Assembly (NCBI RefSeq): GCF_021228125.1
Contig: NZ_JAJQQS010000002.1
Location: forward strand, 248,001-312,000
Direction of reading: 5' to 3'
DNA from: Streptomyces albireticuli
GTDB taxonomy: Bacteria > Actinomycetota > Actinomycetes > Streptomycetales > Streptomycetaceae
Length of the DNA: 64,000 nt
Shown: positions 36,538 to 45,802 of the stretch, piece by piece
Layout of the letters: every line of letters begins with the position of its first letter
How positions within the stretch are numbered: the first letter of the stretch is position 1
Notes under the pieces: model-generated
Databases searched by the model: none
What the model saw: only the letters and a program-made list of their open reading frames with translations
What the model was told of the DNA's origin: nothing
Translations under genes and position numbers: made by a program

Positions 36538-37347
36538 TTGCCCGAAGGGCATACGATCCACCGCCTCGCGGCTGACCACCGCGCCATGTTCGCGGGCCGT
36601 ACCGTCCGCGTGACCAGCCCCCAGGGGAAGTTCTCCGACGGCGCCGCCCTCCTCGACGGCCGCCCCCTGGAGACCGCCGAGGCCCACGGCAAGCACCTCT
36701 TCCTCGACTTCGGCGGCGGCGACCGGATCCACATCCACCTCGGCCTCTTCGGCAAGTACGCCTTCGGGACGGGGCACGCCCCGCCGCCCACCGACACGGT
36801 GCGCCTGCGCCTGGCGAACCCCGAGGGCCACGCCGACCTCCGCGGTCCCACCACCTGCGCACTGATCACCGACGGCGAGAAGCGTGCGATACACGACCGC
36901 CTCGGCCCCGACCCGCTGCGCCCGGACGACGACCCGGACAAGGCGTGGCAGCGGATCTCCCGCAGCCGCACCACCGTCGCCGCGCTCCTCATGGACCAGA
37001 AGGTCATCGCCGGCGTCGGCAATGTCTACCGCGCCGAGGTCCTTTTCCGCCACGGAATCGACCCGTACCGCCTCGGTCGCGACCTCACCCGGTCCGAGTG
37101 GGACGCGATGTGGTCGGATCTGGCGGAGCTGATGCGCGAGGGCGTCCGGAACAACAGAATCGACACCGTGCGCCCCGAGCACACCCCGGAGGCCATGGGC
37201 CGCCCACCGCGTGTGGACGACCACGGCGGCGAGGTGTACGTCTACCGCCGGGCCCAGCAGCCCTGCCATATCTGTGGCGGCGAGATCCGCACCGCCGGTC
37301 TCGCCGCCCGCAACCTCTTCTGGTGCCCCGCCTGCCAGCAGCGCTGA
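36538..37347 (+). CDS. Fpg/Nei-family DNA glycosylase
   Basis: 269-residue base-excision repair enzyme of the Nei (endonuclease VIII) type. After Met removal the catalytic Pro and Glu lead the chain (PEGHTIHR), and a catalytic-type Lys lies in HGKHLFLDF. The H2TH region contains VIAGVGNVYRAEVLF. The C-terminal zinc finger is CHICGG...CPACQQ with all four Cys. The start is TTG at 36538 with AGGAGG 7 nt upstream, a clear use of a rare codon since the family requires Pro-Glu at positions 2-3. Substrates are probably oxidised pyrimidines or purines. Confidence 0.92.
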   Translation: MPEGHTIHRLAADHRAMFAGRTVRVTSPQGKFSDGAALLDGRPLETAEAHGKHLFLDFGGGDRIHIHLGLFGKYAFGTGHAPPPTDTVRLRLANPEGHADLRGPTTCALITDGEKRAIHDRLGPDPLRPDDDPDKAWQRISRSRTTVAALLMDQKVIAGVGNVYRAEVLFRHGIDPYRLGRDLTRSEWDAMWSDLAELMREGVRNNRIDTVRPEHTPEAMGRPPRVDDHGGEVYVYRRAQQPCHICGGEIRTAGLAARNLFWCPACQQR

Positions 37348-37405
37348 CGGGCCCCCGGCCCACCGGCCCGGGGGCGGCACCGCAGCGGCGCGGGGAACAG
37401 CGGGC

Positions 37406-38635
37406 TCAGAAGCCGTGCGGCAGCCACGGCGCGACAGAGCCGCCGAAAGCCGTCGCCGCCTCCTCCAGGGCGCCCTCGCGCACCTCCACCACCCGGCCGG
37501 CCGCCGCCAGCGAGGCCGGCGACACCCCGCCCAGATAGGCGGCACCCAGCTCCCGCACGGACAGCACCAGGTCCGCGGCGTCCTCGGTGCGCTCGCAGGA
37601 AGCCCCCTTCGGGTCCCCCGACAGCCGCCAGCGCCCCGCGTTCCACGGACAGAAGTCGTCGGCCACCTCGAACACCATGTCCAGCGGCGTCCGGTACGCA
37701 CGCGCCGCCAGCGCCGCGCCCACGTCGACCAGCCGTACGTGCAACTGGTCCCGCACCGCCGGCTCGCACCGACGCACGTCACCGGCCAGGTGCAGCAGCG
37801 GATCGTCGACCGGCCGGTTCTCCGCGACGACCCGGGACGTCAGGTCGATCCCGCACAGATAGCGCCACAGCGCCGCGTACGCCTCCGGGGTCAGGGCCTC
37901 GACGTCGCGCAGCAGCACCGTGCCGTTCGGCCCCGCCTGTGTCCACTCGGGATTCACCGCGTACCGCGCGTACCCCACGACCCGGCCGCCGGCCTCGGCG
38001 AGGACGCACTGCAACGGCGACGCCCCCGCGCGCTCACCGGCCGGGTCCAGCAGGGGAAGGGCCTCCCAGCCCGGCCGCCGCTCCAGCATTCCGGGGCGGG
38101 CGGCTACCCGGCGCGCGTAGACCGCCTCGCAGGCGTCCCGTGCTTCATCGGGCTTCGACAAGCGCAACCGCACCCCGTCCGTGCCGTCCGGGACGGCGAG
38201 GCGCACCCGCGTCGTATCGACGGCCACGCGCAGGGAGTGGGTCGCGATGCCGTAGCCGAACCGGCCGTAGATCTCCGGCTCGGAAGCCGTCAGCACCGCT
38301 ATCGGTTCACCCCAGGCCCGCACGTCGTCCAATTGACGCCGCATCATCGCGCGCAGCACGCCGCGCCTGCGGTGCGTGGGACGCACACCCACCATCGTCA
38401 CCCCGGCGGCGGGCACCGCCGCACCGCCCGGGACCGTGATCCGGAAGTCGAACGCCCCGGTCGTGCCCACGACTTCGGGACCGTCCCAGGCGCCGATCGA
38501 GCGGTCGAACCGGGCCAGCCCGCGCCACAGCGCGGCCGCCTCGGGAGCCTCGGCGACCCCGCCGAAGGCCAGCTCCACCATCTCGTACCAGGCGTCCCAG
38601 TCGGCCTGGCGCAATACCCGTAACTCCGTCGTCAT
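37406..38635 (-). CDS. GNAT N-acetyltransferase, Eis-like
   Basis: 409-residue protein with the three-part layout of the Eis (enhanced intracellular survival) family. It has an N-terminal GNAT domain with the acetyl-CoA loop VGVRPTHRRRGVLRAMM, a second GNAT-like half and a C-terminal SCP2-like sterol-carrier fold ending in a hydrophobic carboxylate (PHGF). Eis enzymes acetylate lysines, polyamines or aminoglycosides. The ATG of MTTELRVLRQ is chosen; its GAGGG is close. Aminoglycoside activity would need testing, as other family members lack it. Confidence 0.88.
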   Translation of the reverse strand: MTTELRVLRQADWDAWYEMVELAFGGVAEAPEAAALWRGLARFDRSIGAWDGPEVVGTTGAFDFRITVPGGAAVPAAGVTMVGVRPTHRRRGVLRAMMRRQLDDVRAWGEPIAVLTASEPEIYGRFGYGIATHSLRVAVDTTRVRLAVPDGTDGVRLRLSKPDEARDACEAVYARRVAARPGMLERRPGWEALPLLDPAGERAGASPLQCVLAEAGGRVVGYARYAVNPEWTQAGPNGTVLLRDVEALTPEAYAALWRYLCGIDLTSRVVAENRPVDDPLLHLAGDVRRCEPAVRDQLHVRLVDVGAALAARAYRTPLDMVFEVADDFCPWNAGRWRLSGDPKGASCERTEDAADLVLSVRELGAAYLGGVSPASLAAAGRVVEVREGALEEAATAFGGSVAPWLPHGF

Positions 38636-38783
38636 GCCCTCATGACAGCAGCGGATTCCCTTCCGGGCGAACGAATTTCGCATATGGTGGCTCTCCGTGC
38701 TTCTTTGCGCCCTGCCCCCGGTCGACGTGTCGGCGCGGCGTGAGTCGACGCACCGCCGAATGGGTGGATAAGGTCACGATGCA

Positions 38784-39923
38784 ATGACTGGCGGTGCGGA
38801 TACCCCGACGGCCCGGATGCGCAAAGCACTGCACCGGGCTCGCACGAGCGTGCGCAAAGCCGGTGTCGACTACTTCCGCGGCGACGGCTCCGACTGGATC
38901 GCCCTGGGCGCCCTGCTGCTCTGCGTGCCCGCCCTCGCGCTCGGCACCGTGGCCGTGCCCGAGTGGTGCGCGCCCTCGGCGCTCGTCCTGCCCATCGTCG
39001 CCGGCGGGCTGCTGCTGCGCCCCGCCAGCCTGCTCGCCCTCTACGCCGCCTCCGCCGCGGCCCTGATCGCGGAGGCCGCCGCCCTGGACACGGGCGGCCA
39101 CGGCGGCGCCGACCGGGTCACCCCGGGCACCATCCTCGTCGTCGCGGCCGTCGGCTTCCTCGGGCTGCTCATCGCCCAGTTCCGCAGCCGCGTCGGCGTG
39201 CCCTGGCGGCGCGGCGGCACCATGCTCTTCGACCTGCGCGAACGCATCCGCGTCCAGAGCAAGCTGCCCAAACTGCCGCGCGGCTGGCACCGGGAGATGG
39301 CCCTGCGCCCGGCCGGCGGCCAGTCCTTCTCGGGCGACTTCGTCGTCGCCGCCCGGACCAACGGCGGGCGCACCCTGGAGGTCGTCCTCACCGACGTCTC
39401 CGGCAAGGGCATGGACGCCGCCTCGCGGGCCCTGCTGCTCTCCGGGGCCTTCGGCGGCCTGCTGGGCTCGCTGCCGCCGCACGCCTTCCTGCCCGCCGCC
39501 AACGGCTATCTGCTCCGCCAGGACTGGGACGAGGGCTTCGCCACCTCCGTCCACCTCGTCCTCGACCTCGACAGCGGCGACTACGAGATGTTCTCCGCCG
39601 GCCACCTGCCCGGCCTCCAGCTCAGCGCCGGCACGGGCCGCTGGGAGGAGAAGGCAGCCGAAGGCCCCCTCCTGGGCGTCTACGACGGCGCCCAGTTCGA
39701 CCCGATAAAGGGCACGCTGGGCGCCGGCGACGTCCTGATGCTCTTCACCGACGGCCTGGTCGAGACGGCCGAGCGGGATCTGACCGAGGGCATGGACCGG
39801 CTCACCGGCGAGGCGGACCGCTATGTCTCCGGCGGCTTCCAGGGCGCGGCCTGGCACCTCATCGAGGCGGTCGCCAAGGACGTCAACGACGACCGTGCCC
39901 TGCTGCTCATCTGCCGCCACTGA
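38784..39923 (+). CDS. PP2C/SpoIIE-type membrane protein phosphatase
   Basis: 379-residue protein with about three or four N-terminal membrane helices (40-135) and a cytoplasmic SpoIIE phosphatase domain (about 165-375). Metal-binding acidic motifs are present: SGDFVVAA, VLTDVSGKGMDAA and LMLFTDGLVE. SpoIIE/RsbU-type phosphatases dephosphorylate anti-sigma-factor antagonists, so it probably feeds a sigma-factor partner-switching system. Streptomyces has many such copies. The target is unknown. The downstream HD gene follows after 31 nt and may be in one unit. Confidence 0.9.
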   Translation: MTGGADTPTARMRKALHRARTSVRKAGVDYFRGDGSDWIALGALLLCVPALALGTVAVPEWCAPSALVLPIVAGGLLLRPASLLALYAASAAALIAEAAALDTGGHGGADRVTPGTILVVAAVGFLGLLIAQFRSRVGVPWRRGGTMLFDLRERIRVQSKLPKLPRGWHREMALRPAGGQSFSGDFVVAARTNGGRTLEVVLTDVSGKGMDAASRALLLSGAFGGLLGSLPPHAFLPAANGYLLRQDWDEGFATSVHLVLDLDSGDYEMFSAGHLPGLQLSAGTGRWEEKAAEGPLLGVYDGAQFDPIKGTLGAGDVLMLFTDGLVETAERDLTEGMDRLTGEADRYVSGGFQGAAWHLIEAVAKDVNDDRALLLICRH

Positions 39924-39954
39924 GCGGCCGCCCACGTCCCTCCCGAGGAGCCGC

Positions 39955-40428
39955 ATGCCGCACCGACCCGCACCCGCGCCGCTGGACCTCGCCGCCGTGG
40001 AGGCCCTCGCCCGGCGGGCGCACGCCGCGCAGACGGACAAGGCCGGCCGCCCGTACACCGAGCACCTGGCCGCGGTCGCCGAGGGCGTACGGGCGCGGGG
40101 CGGCACCGAGGCGCAGATCGCCGCCGCCTGGCTGCACGACGCGGTCGAGGACGGCGCCGTCACCGAGGAGTGGCTGGCGGCGGCGGACCTGCCGCGGCAG
40201 ACCAAGGACATCGTGCTCGCGGTGACCAAGAGGCCCGGGGAGACCCCCGAGGCGTACGCGGCGCGGATCCTCGCCACGCCGGGCGCGCTCACGGTCAAGG
40301 CCGCGGACCTCGCGCACAACGCGGACCCGGCCCGGGCCGCCGTCCTCGACCCGGACACACGCGACAGGCTGCGCCGCAAGTACGCCCGTATGGGTGAACT
40401 CCTCGGCCTGGACGGGTTCGCCGTCTGA
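39955..40428 (+). CDS. HD-domain protein (RelA/SpoT-HD-like phosphohydrolase)
   Basis: 157-residue protein built of one HD domain. Motifs: ARRAHAAQTDKAGRPYTEHL, AAWLHDAVEDG with the His-Asp pair, and LTVKAADLAHNADPAR. This resembles the hydrolase domain of RelA/SpoT and single-domain Mesh1-like proteins that could cleave (p)ppGpp. There is no synthetase domain. ATG at 39955 has GAGGAG upstream. It lies 31 nt after the phosphatase gene. Substrate is inferred only. Confidence 0.8.
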   Translation: MPHRPAPAPLDLAAVEALARRAHAAQTDKAGRPYTEHLAAVAEGVRARGGTEAQIAAAWLHDAVEDGAVTEEWLAAADLPRQTKDIVLAVTKRPGETPEAYAARILATPGALTVKAADLAHNADPARAAVLDPDTRDRLRRKYARMGELLGLDGFAV

Positions 40429-40447
40429 GGCCCTCGGGGCGTCCGGT

Positions 40448-41533
40448 TCAGGGCCTCTCGCGGAAGGCCCAGTCCATCCTCGGTTCCACGGCGAAGCGGA
40501 AGACCCGTCTCACCGGCGGGGTGCACAGCGCGGTCATCATCCCGGCCGCCAGCACCGTCACCACCACGCCGCCGACCGGACCGCGGATCCAGGCGTAGGC
40601 GTCGTACCACTCCCACCAGCGCGAGAGCTTGATCAGGAAGCCGTGCAGCAGAAAGCCGTAGAGGGTGCCCGCGCCCAGCGCCGTGAACCACACCGTGCGG
40701 CGCGGGACCCAGGCGAGGAAGCACACGATCAGCACCGCCGCGCAGCCGAACATCGCCAGCTGCATCACCGGCGCGGCCCACAGGGGCGCGGCCAGCTCCT
40801 GGACGCTGTCGTTGTGGTAGAACCACGAGCTGTTCATCCGCGGCGCCGCCCAGTAGGCCACCGCGATCGCGGTCGCGAACACCGGAACCGCTGCGATACG
40901 AAGCCACCGGCGCTGTACGAGCTGGAAGTGGCGCGGTTCCAGGTGCAGGCCGATCACGAAGAACGGCAGGAACTGAAGGACCCGCTGAAGGTCGAGATCA
41001 TTGCCGACCTCGGGTGACAGTGCCGCGAGGATCGCGATCGTGAACGACACCGGAACGGCCCGGCGCAGGTTCTGCCAGATCGGCGTCGTCAGCCGCCAGA
41101 CGAACAGCGCGGCCAGGAACCAGTTCAGGTACCAGGGGTTGAGCAGCGTGATCGGCTCCGGCGGGGCGTCCTCCGCCAGGTGCTGGAACCACGTGTACGC
41201 GACCTCGAAGATCAGGTACGGCACGACGACCCCGGTGACCAGCCGCTTGACCTTGGCGGGGCTCAGGTCGAAGCCACGGGAGAAGTAGCCGGATATCAGG
41301 ATGAAGGCCGGCATGTGGAAGGCGTAGACGGTGAGGTAGAGCGCCAGCGCCGCGCGGCTGGTGTGGGTGAGCGGCTCCCAGGCGTGTCCCAGGGCCACGA
41401 GGACGATCGCCAGGTATTTGGCGTTGTCGAAGAACGGGTCGCGCGGTGTTCTCGCGGAGGACGCTCCAGGGAGCCCCGGAAGCCGCGGTGCGGGTACCGC
41501 CGGTCGTGTGGGAGGGGTGACAGCGGGAGGCAT
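40448..41533 (-). CDS. Acyltransferase family (AT3) membrane protein
   Basis: 361-residue integral membrane protein with about ten helices, of the acyltransferase-3 family that O-acylates sugars, lipids or peptidoglycan. It opens with FFDNAKYLAIVLVALGHAW (conserved His) and has PAFILISGYFSRG. The ATG at 41533 is used; a GTG three codons earlier is also possible, with AAGG upstream. It is convergent with the HD gene, with 19 bases between stops. Substrate unknown. Confidence 0.85.
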   Translation of the reverse strand: MPPAVTPPTRPAVPAPRLPGLPGASSARTPRDPFFDNAKYLAIVLVALGHAWEPLTHTSRAALALYLTVYAFHMPAFILISGYFSRGFDLSPAKVKRLVTGVVVPYLIFEVAYTWFQHLAEDAPPEPITLLNPWYLNWFLAALFVWRLTTPIWQNLRRAVPVSFTIAILAALSPEVGNDLDLQRVLQFLPFFVIGLHLEPRHFQLVQRRWLRIAAVPVFATAIAVAYWAAPRMNSSWFYHNDSVQELAAPLWAAPVMQLAMFGCAAVLIVCFLAWVPRRTVWFTALGAGTLYGFLLHGFLIKLSRWWEWYDAYAWIRGPVGGVVVTVLAAGMMTALCTPPVRRVFRFAVEPRMDWAFRERP

Positions 41534-41797
41534 TCGAGGCACCTTAGCGGCGGATTCGGAAGCGGTAAAACCCTGTTCCGTTTATTTGCTTATTCACCCC
41601 GAACCGGTCTTATCCAAGTCAAGTCGCCCGATATCATCTCCCGCTGCTTTCCGGACGATTCTCGACGTGCTGTCGACGAAACGTCACACTGCCCCTGTAG
41701 AGGGCAAGTTGGTGGCACGATGATTGATGTGTGGGGGCTGCGGGGCAGCATGTCTTCCGGGGCCGATCAGGTGTTCCGACCGAGGGTGTGATCAGTT
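41534..41797. other. Divergent 264-bp spacer, acyltransferase / 64-residue protein
   Basis: No gene seen. Both neighbours need promoters here. The stretch is less GC-rich around 41570-41700 than coding DNA, as expected for promoters. No palindrome recognised. Confidence 0.4.
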
Positions 41798-41992
41798 GTG
41801 GCCATTTCGCTGTCAGTGGTGCTGCTCCTGGCGATCGTGCTGGTGGTGATGATCCGTGCCGGCAATATCAAGGGCGGGCCGGCGATCGTGGCGATCCTCT
41901 TCGGCTTCTTCCTCGCGTCGACGGGCATGGCGCCGTCGATCCAGCGCTTCCTGAACTCGATCGCCGAGACGATAAACGGCATCAAGTTCTGA
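41798..41992 (+). CDS. Small membrane protein, 64 residues (hypothetical)
   Basis: A 64-residue protein with two hydrophobic segments (SLSVVLLLAIVLVVMI and GGPAIVAILFGFFLAS) separated by RAGNIK, and an amphipathic end SIQRFLNSIAETING. The GTG at 41798 follows GAGGG. Similar short proteins occur next to tig in other streptomycetes, as far as I remember. The length and two helices suggest a membrane-associated regulator or subunit. No function can be assigned. It lies upstream of the tRNA pair. Confidence 0.7.
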   Translation: MAISLSVVLLLAIVLVVMIRAGNIKGGPAIVAILFGFFLASTGMAPSIQRFLNSIAETINGIKF

Positions 41993-42082
41993 CGCCCCGA
42001 CGTGCGGCGACGCCCTTGGTCGGGGACGGTCGGGAGCCCGGAACGCCGTGAGCGTGGAGCGGGAGCACGCCACGGGAGCACG

Positions 42083-42113
42083 AAAAACGCCTCCGGCCCG
42101 GGGCCGGAGGCGT
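42083..42113 (-). terminator. Intrinsic terminator downstream of tRNA-Gly
   Basis: On the minus strand a 12-bp GC-rich stem (42102-42113 with 42087-42098) is followed by a run of five T (opposite 42083-42087), a classic rho-independent signal just past the tRNA-Gly 3' end. Confidence 0.85.
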
Positions 42114-42117
42114 CATC

Positions 42118-42191
42118 TGGAGCGGGTGACGGGAATCGAACCCGCGTAGCCAGTTTGGAAGACTGGGGCTCTACCATTGAGCTACACCCGC
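42118..42191 (-). tRNA. tRNA-Gly (anticodon TCC)
   Basis: 74-nt tRNA including an encoded CCA. The 7-bp acceptor stem (GCGGGTG/CACCCGC), D arm with GTAGAGC, anticodon loop CTTCCAA with TCC, and T loop GGTTCGATTCC are all present. The terminator follows. Confidence 0.95.
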
Positions 42192-42366
42192 GTACACCGC
42201 GACGGCCCGGGGGCCGTACGGCTCTGCGATGCATCGTAGCGGGTCCCGGCCCCGCGTCGCACACCCCGCCCCTCCGTGCGTGACCGGCCGGTCGTCCTCC
42301 GTGTGACCGCCCGGGAAAGTCGGCGTCCGGAGGTCCCGGGGGCATGTACCCTACGTCTCGCACCGA

Positions 42367-42443
42367 CGGGGTGTGGCGCAGCTTGGTAGCGCGTCCGCTT
42401 TGGGAGCGGAAGGTCGTCGGTTCGAATCCGGCCACCCCGACCA
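42367..42443 (+). tRNA. tRNA-Pro (anticodon TGG)
   Basis: 77-nt tRNA with acceptor CGGGGTG/CACCCCG, D loop with AGCTTGGTAG, anticodon loop TTTGGGA with TGG, T loop GGTTCGAATCC and encoded CCA. It precedes tig by about 130 nt on the same strand and is divergent from tRNA-Gly. Confidence 0.95.
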
Positions 42444-42470
42444 TCAAGATCACATTGTGGGGCCCATCCT

Positions 42471-42491
42471 GCTTGCGGTTACTATGCAAGC
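42471..42491 (+). promoter_or_regulatory. tig: Inverted repeat in the tig promoter region
   Basis: GCTTGC and GCAAGC flank nine bases (GGTTACTAT) containing a -10-like TACTAT. The position, about 85 nt before the tig GTG, suits a promoter. The repeat could be an operator or a simple hairpin. Confidence 0.35.
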
Positions 42492-42574
42492 TGCGTGCCC
42501 GTGTGTCTGTGTGCCGGGCGCGACTCGCTGAACCTCAGCGGAATCCCAGAAGTCAGCCCCAAGGAGACCGAACC

Positions 42575-43966
42575 GTGAAGAGCGCCGTGGAGACCCTGAA
42601 CCCGACTCGGGTTCGGCTCACTGTCGAGGTGCCCTTCGAGGAGCTCAAGGCCAGCCTCGACGCGGCGTACAAGAAGATCAACCAGCAGGTCACGGTGAAG
42701 GGCTTCCGTCAGGGCAAGATCCCGGCCCGCGTCATCGACCAGCGGTTCGGCCGCGGTGCGGTCCTCGAAGAGGCCGTCAACGACGCGCTCCCGAAGTTCT
42801 ACACCGAGGCGGTCAACGAGGCCGACCTCAACCCGCTGGGCCAGCCCGAGGTCGACATCACGGAGCTGAAGGACGGCGAGCTGCTCTCCTTCACCGCCGA
42901 GGTCGACATCCGCCCGACCCTGGAGATCCCGGACTACTCCGGCATCGAGGTCACCGTCGACGCCGCCGAGGTGAGCGACGAGGACATCGAGAAGTCCCTG
43001 GAGCAGCTCCGCGACCGCTTCGCCACGACCTCCCCGGTCGAGCGCGCCGCCGCCGAGGGTGACATCGTCACCGTCGACCTGGAGGCCAAGGTCGACGGCG
43101 AGGTCCTGGAGGACGGCGTCGCCAAGGGCATCGACTACACCATCGGCTCGGGCCAGCTGCTCGAGGGCATCGACGAGGCCGTGACCGGTCTCGAGGCCGG
43201 CGCCACCGCCACCTTCACCTCCGAGCTCAAGGGCGGTTCCGCCGAGGGCAAGGAGGCCGAGGTCAAGGTCGACGTCACCGCCGTCAAGGCCCGCGAACTG
43301 CCCGCCCTGGACGACGAGTTCGCCCAGCTGGCGAGCGAGTTCGACACCCTGGAGGAGCTGCGCGCGGACAGCGCCAAGCGCCTCGCCCGCATGAAGAAGT
43401 ACGACCAGGCCACCCAGGCCCAGGAGAAGGTCCTCGACGAGCTGATCAAGCTGGTCGAGGTCCCGATGCCCGAGAAGCTGCTCGAGGACGAGGTCAACAC
43501 CCGCAAGCACAACCTCGAGCACCACCAGCTGGGCCAGATGGGCCTGGACCTGGCGAAGTACCTGGAGATCCAGGGCAAGTCCGCCGAGGAGTTCGACGCC
43601 GAGCTCAAGGAGCAGGCCGAGAAGGGCATCAAGACCCAGTTCATCCTCGACGAGATCGTCAACAAGGAGAAGCTGTCGGTCGGCCAGGAGGAGCTCACCG
43701 AGCACCTCATGCGCCGTGCCCAGTCCTCCGGCATGAGCCCCGACCAGTTCGCCCAGGCCGTCGTCGAGGGTGGCCAGGTGCCGATGCTCGTCGGCGAGGT
43801 CGCCCGCGGCAAGGCCCTGGCGTCCGTCGTCGAGGTCGCCAAGGTCCTGGACACCAACGGTGAGGTCGTCGACCTGGACGACGAGGACGAGACCGCCGAG
43901 ACGGTCGAGGCCGCCACCGAGGTCGTCGAGGCCGCCGAGGGCACCGAGGACAAGACCGAGGCCTGA
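42575..43966 (+). CDS. tig: Trigger factor (ribosome-associated chaperone)
   Basis: 463-residue chaperone and peptidyl-prolyl isomerase that meets nascent chains at the ribosome exit. The N-terminal ribosome-binding signature reads [14 protein letters not shown]. The FKBP-like PPIase domain (about 160-240) and the C-terminal helical arms follow, with an acidic tail rich in Glu and Ala. GTG at 42575 follows AAGGAG. The clp protease genes lie directly downstream after a strong terminator, the usual order in actinobacteria. Confidence 0.96.
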   Translation: MKSAVETLNPTRVRLTVEVPFEELKASLDAAYKKINQQVTVKGFRQGKIPARVIDQRFGRGAVLEEAVNDALPKFYTEAVNEADLNPLGQPEVDITELKDGELLSFTAEVDIRPTLEIPDYSGIEVTVDAAEVSDEDIEKSLEQLRDRFATTSPVERAAAEGDIVTVDLEAKVDGEVLEDGVAKGIDYTIGSGQLLEGIDEAVTGLEAGATATFTSELKGGSAEGKEAEVKVDVTAVKARELPALDDEFAQLASEFDTLEELRADSAKRLARMKKYDQATQAQEKVLDELIKLVEVPMPEKLLEDEVNTRKHNLEHHQLGQMGLDLAKYLEIQGKSAEEFDAELKEQAEKGIKTQFILDEIVNKEKLSVGQEELTEHLMRRAQSSGMSPDQFAQAVVEGGQVPMLVGEVARGKALASVVEVAKVLDTNGEVVDLDDEDETAETVEAATEVVEAAEGTEDKTEA

Positions 43967-44011
43967 GCCTCGCCCACACTCGTGACCGGTCCGCGCGACC
44001 GGTGACGGAAA

Positions 44012-44055
44012 CGGGCCCGGCCGCACACCCCACCGGGGTGTCGCGGCCGGGCCCG
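44012..44055 (+). terminator. Terminator between tig and clpP1
   Basis: A long hairpin with a 13-bp outer stem (44012-44024 with 44043-44055) and a 7-bp inner stem (44025-44031 with 44035-44041), closed by a 3-nt loop and one bulge. Confidence 0.8.
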
Positions 44056-44083
44056 CCGTGGTCTCACGGCCCTGGCGAACCTG

Positions 44084-44097
44084 CGCTCAGAGCGAAC
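44084..44097. promoter_or_regulatory. ClgR-box-like site upstream of clpP1
   Basis: On the minus strand the sequence reads GTTCGC-TCTGA-GCG, exactly the GTTCGC-N5-GCG pattern reported for the Clp gene regulator ClgR in Streptomyces lividans. It sits about 70-170 nt before the two possible clpP1 starts, in the position expected for activation of the clpP1-clpP2 operon. Confidence 0.65.
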
Positions 44098-44267
44098 AGT
44101 TCCTGATGCGGGATGGCGCCCGCCTACCAGCGCGTTAGGGTCCGTAGATACGGGGGCAGGGGAGTCCCGTGGCGCGACGCGGATGCCCGGACGACGCGCC
44201 CGCACCCCGCCCCGTGAAGAAGACGCTGAGACGGCTCGCGGCCGTCGAACAACGAGCAGGTGGATAC

Positions 44268-44885
44268 GTGACGAATCTGATGCCTTCCGCCGCCGCCGGC
44301 GAGCCGAGCTTCGGTGGCCTCGGCGACCAGGTCTACAACCGGCTGCTCGGGGAACGGATCATCTTCCTCGGCCAGCCGGTCGACGACGACATCGCCAACA
44401 AGATCACGGCGCAGCTGCTCCTCCTTGCCGCGGACCCGGACAAGGACATCTACCTCTACATCAACAGCCCGGGCGGCTCGATCACGGCCGGCATGGCGAT
44501 CTACGACACCATGCAGTACATCAAGAACGACGTGGTGACCATCGCCATGGGCCTCGCCGCCTCGATGGGGCAGTTCCTGCTGAGCGCCGGTACGCCGGGC
44601 AAGCGCTTCGCGCTGCCGAACGCCGAGATCCTGATCCACCAGCCCTCCGCGGGCCTGGCGGGCTCCGCCTCGGACATCAAGATCCACGCCGAGCGGCTGC
44701 TGTACACCAAGAAGCGGATGGCGGAGCTGACCGCCCTCCACACCGGTCAGACCGTCGAGCAGGTCACGCACGACTCCGACCGCGACCGTTGGTTCTCCGC
44801 CGACGAGGCCAAGGAGTACGGCCTCATCGACGAGGTCATGAAGACCGCCGCAGGCGTTCCGGGCGGGGGCGGCACCGGGGCCTGA
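44268..44885 (+). CDS. clpP1: ATP-dependent Clp protease proteolytic subunit 1
   Basis: 205-residue serine protease subunit of the tetradecameric Clp barrel. Ser99 (GLAASMGQ) and His124 (ILIHQPS) are in place and the Asp-containing HDSDRDRWF follows. The GTG at 44268 gives the known N-terminus TNLMPSAA. An earlier GTG at 44169 with GGGGAG upstream would add 33 residues and is possible. The gene is followed by clpP2 after 65 nt and then clpX. A ClgR-like site lies in the promoter. Loss of clpP1 delays differentiation in Streptomyces. Confidence 0.95.
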   Translation: MTNLMPSAAAGEPSFGGLGDQVYNRLLGERIIFLGQPVDDDIANKITAQLLLLAADPDKDIYLYINSPGGSITAGMAIYDTMQYIKNDVVTIAMGLAASMGQFLLSAGTPGKRFALPNAEILIHQPSAGLAGSASDIKIHAERLLYTKKRMAELTALHTGQTVEQVTHDSDRDRWFSADEAKEYGLIDEVMKTAAGVPGGGGTGA

Positions 44886-44950
44886 GCCCCGGCGAGCCCA
44901 CGCAGCGAAACCCCGCCCCACCGAACGCCATCAGGATGGTGAAGAAGCAG

Positions 44951-45625
44951 ATGAACAACCACGCCGGCAGCGGCCTCTACACGGGCCCCCAGTCGCAGTC
45001 GACCGGCCCGCGCGCCGAGTCCCGCTACATCGTTCCGCGCTTCGTCGAGCGCACCTCGCAGGGTGTGCGCGAGTACGACCCGTACGCCAAGCTCTTCGAG
45101 GAGCGGGTGATCTTCCTGGGCGTGCAGATCGACGACGCCTCGGCCAACGACGTCATGGCGCAGCTGCTGTGCCTGGAGTCGATGGACCCGGACCGCGACA
45201 TCTCGATCTACATCAACAGCCCGGGCGGCTCCTTCACCGCTCTCACGGCGATCTACGACACGATGCAGTTCGTGAAGCCCGACATCCAGACGGTCTGCAT
45301 GGGCCAGGCGGCCTCCGCCGCGGCCGTGCTGCTCGCCGCCGGTACCCCCGGCAAGCGGATGGCGCTGCCGAACGCCCGCGTCCTGATCCACCAGCCGTAC
45401 AGCGAGACGGGCCGCGGCCAGGTCTCCGACCTGGAGATCGCGGCCAACGAGATCCTGCGGATGCGCGCCCAGCTCGAGGACATGCTGGCCAAGCACTCGA
45501 CCACGCCGATCGAGAAGATCCGCGAGGACATCGAGCGCGACAAGATCCTCACCGCTGACGAGCTGCTCGCGTACGGTCTGGTCGACCAGATCGTCTCGAC
45601 GCGCAAGACGTCCGTTACGGCCTGA
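44951..45625 (+). CDS. clpP2: ATP-dependent Clp protease proteolytic subunit 2
   Basis: 224-residue second barrel subunit, co-transcribed with clpP1; the two probably form mixed rings. Ser122 (GQAASAA) and His147 (VLIHQPY) are present. The N-terminal 40 residues are a disordered Gly/Ser/Gln tail. ATG at 44951 is used; ATG at 44936 would add five residues (MVKKQ). The Asp-containing segment is [12 protein letters not shown]. Confidence 0.94.
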   Translation: MNNHAGSGLYTGPQSQSTGPRAESRYIVPRFVERTSQGVREYDPYAKLFEERVIFLGVQIDDASANDVMAQLLCLESMDPDRDISIYINSPGGSFTALTAIYDTMQFVKPDIQTVCMGQAASAAAVLLAAGTPGKRMALPNARVLIHQPYSETGRGQVSDLEIAANEILRMRAQLEDMLAKHSTTPIEKIREDIERDKILTADELLAYGLVDQIVSTRKTSVTA

Positions 45626-45682
45626 CCGTTTCCGGTGGGACTTCCGTCCGGAAGTCCGTCCGGACCACCGTGCCGCCGGCCG

Positions 45683-45711
45683 CCCCCTTGGACCGAGTAG
45701 GTCCAAGGGGG
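45683..45711 (+). terminator. Hairpin between clpP2 and clpX
   Basis: 12-bp perfect stem (45683-45694 with 45700-45711) with loop gagta. It probably attenuates or ends the clpP1-clpP2 transcript so that clpX has its own promoter in the remaining 90 bases. Confidence 0.65.
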
Positions 45712-45802
45712 GCCCGCTCGGGGGGCCCGGCAAGGTACCGTCGATAGGCAAGCACCCGGGTTCGCAGAGCAAGGCGGATCCCAGGCGAAGGGGAAGCACC
45801 TC

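Noticed and set aside
44169..44267. N-terminal extension of clpP1 from GTG at 44169
   Set aside because: Good ribosome site but the extra residues are unlike ClpP; the known Streptomyces N-terminus fits the GTG at 44268. Left as an alternative.
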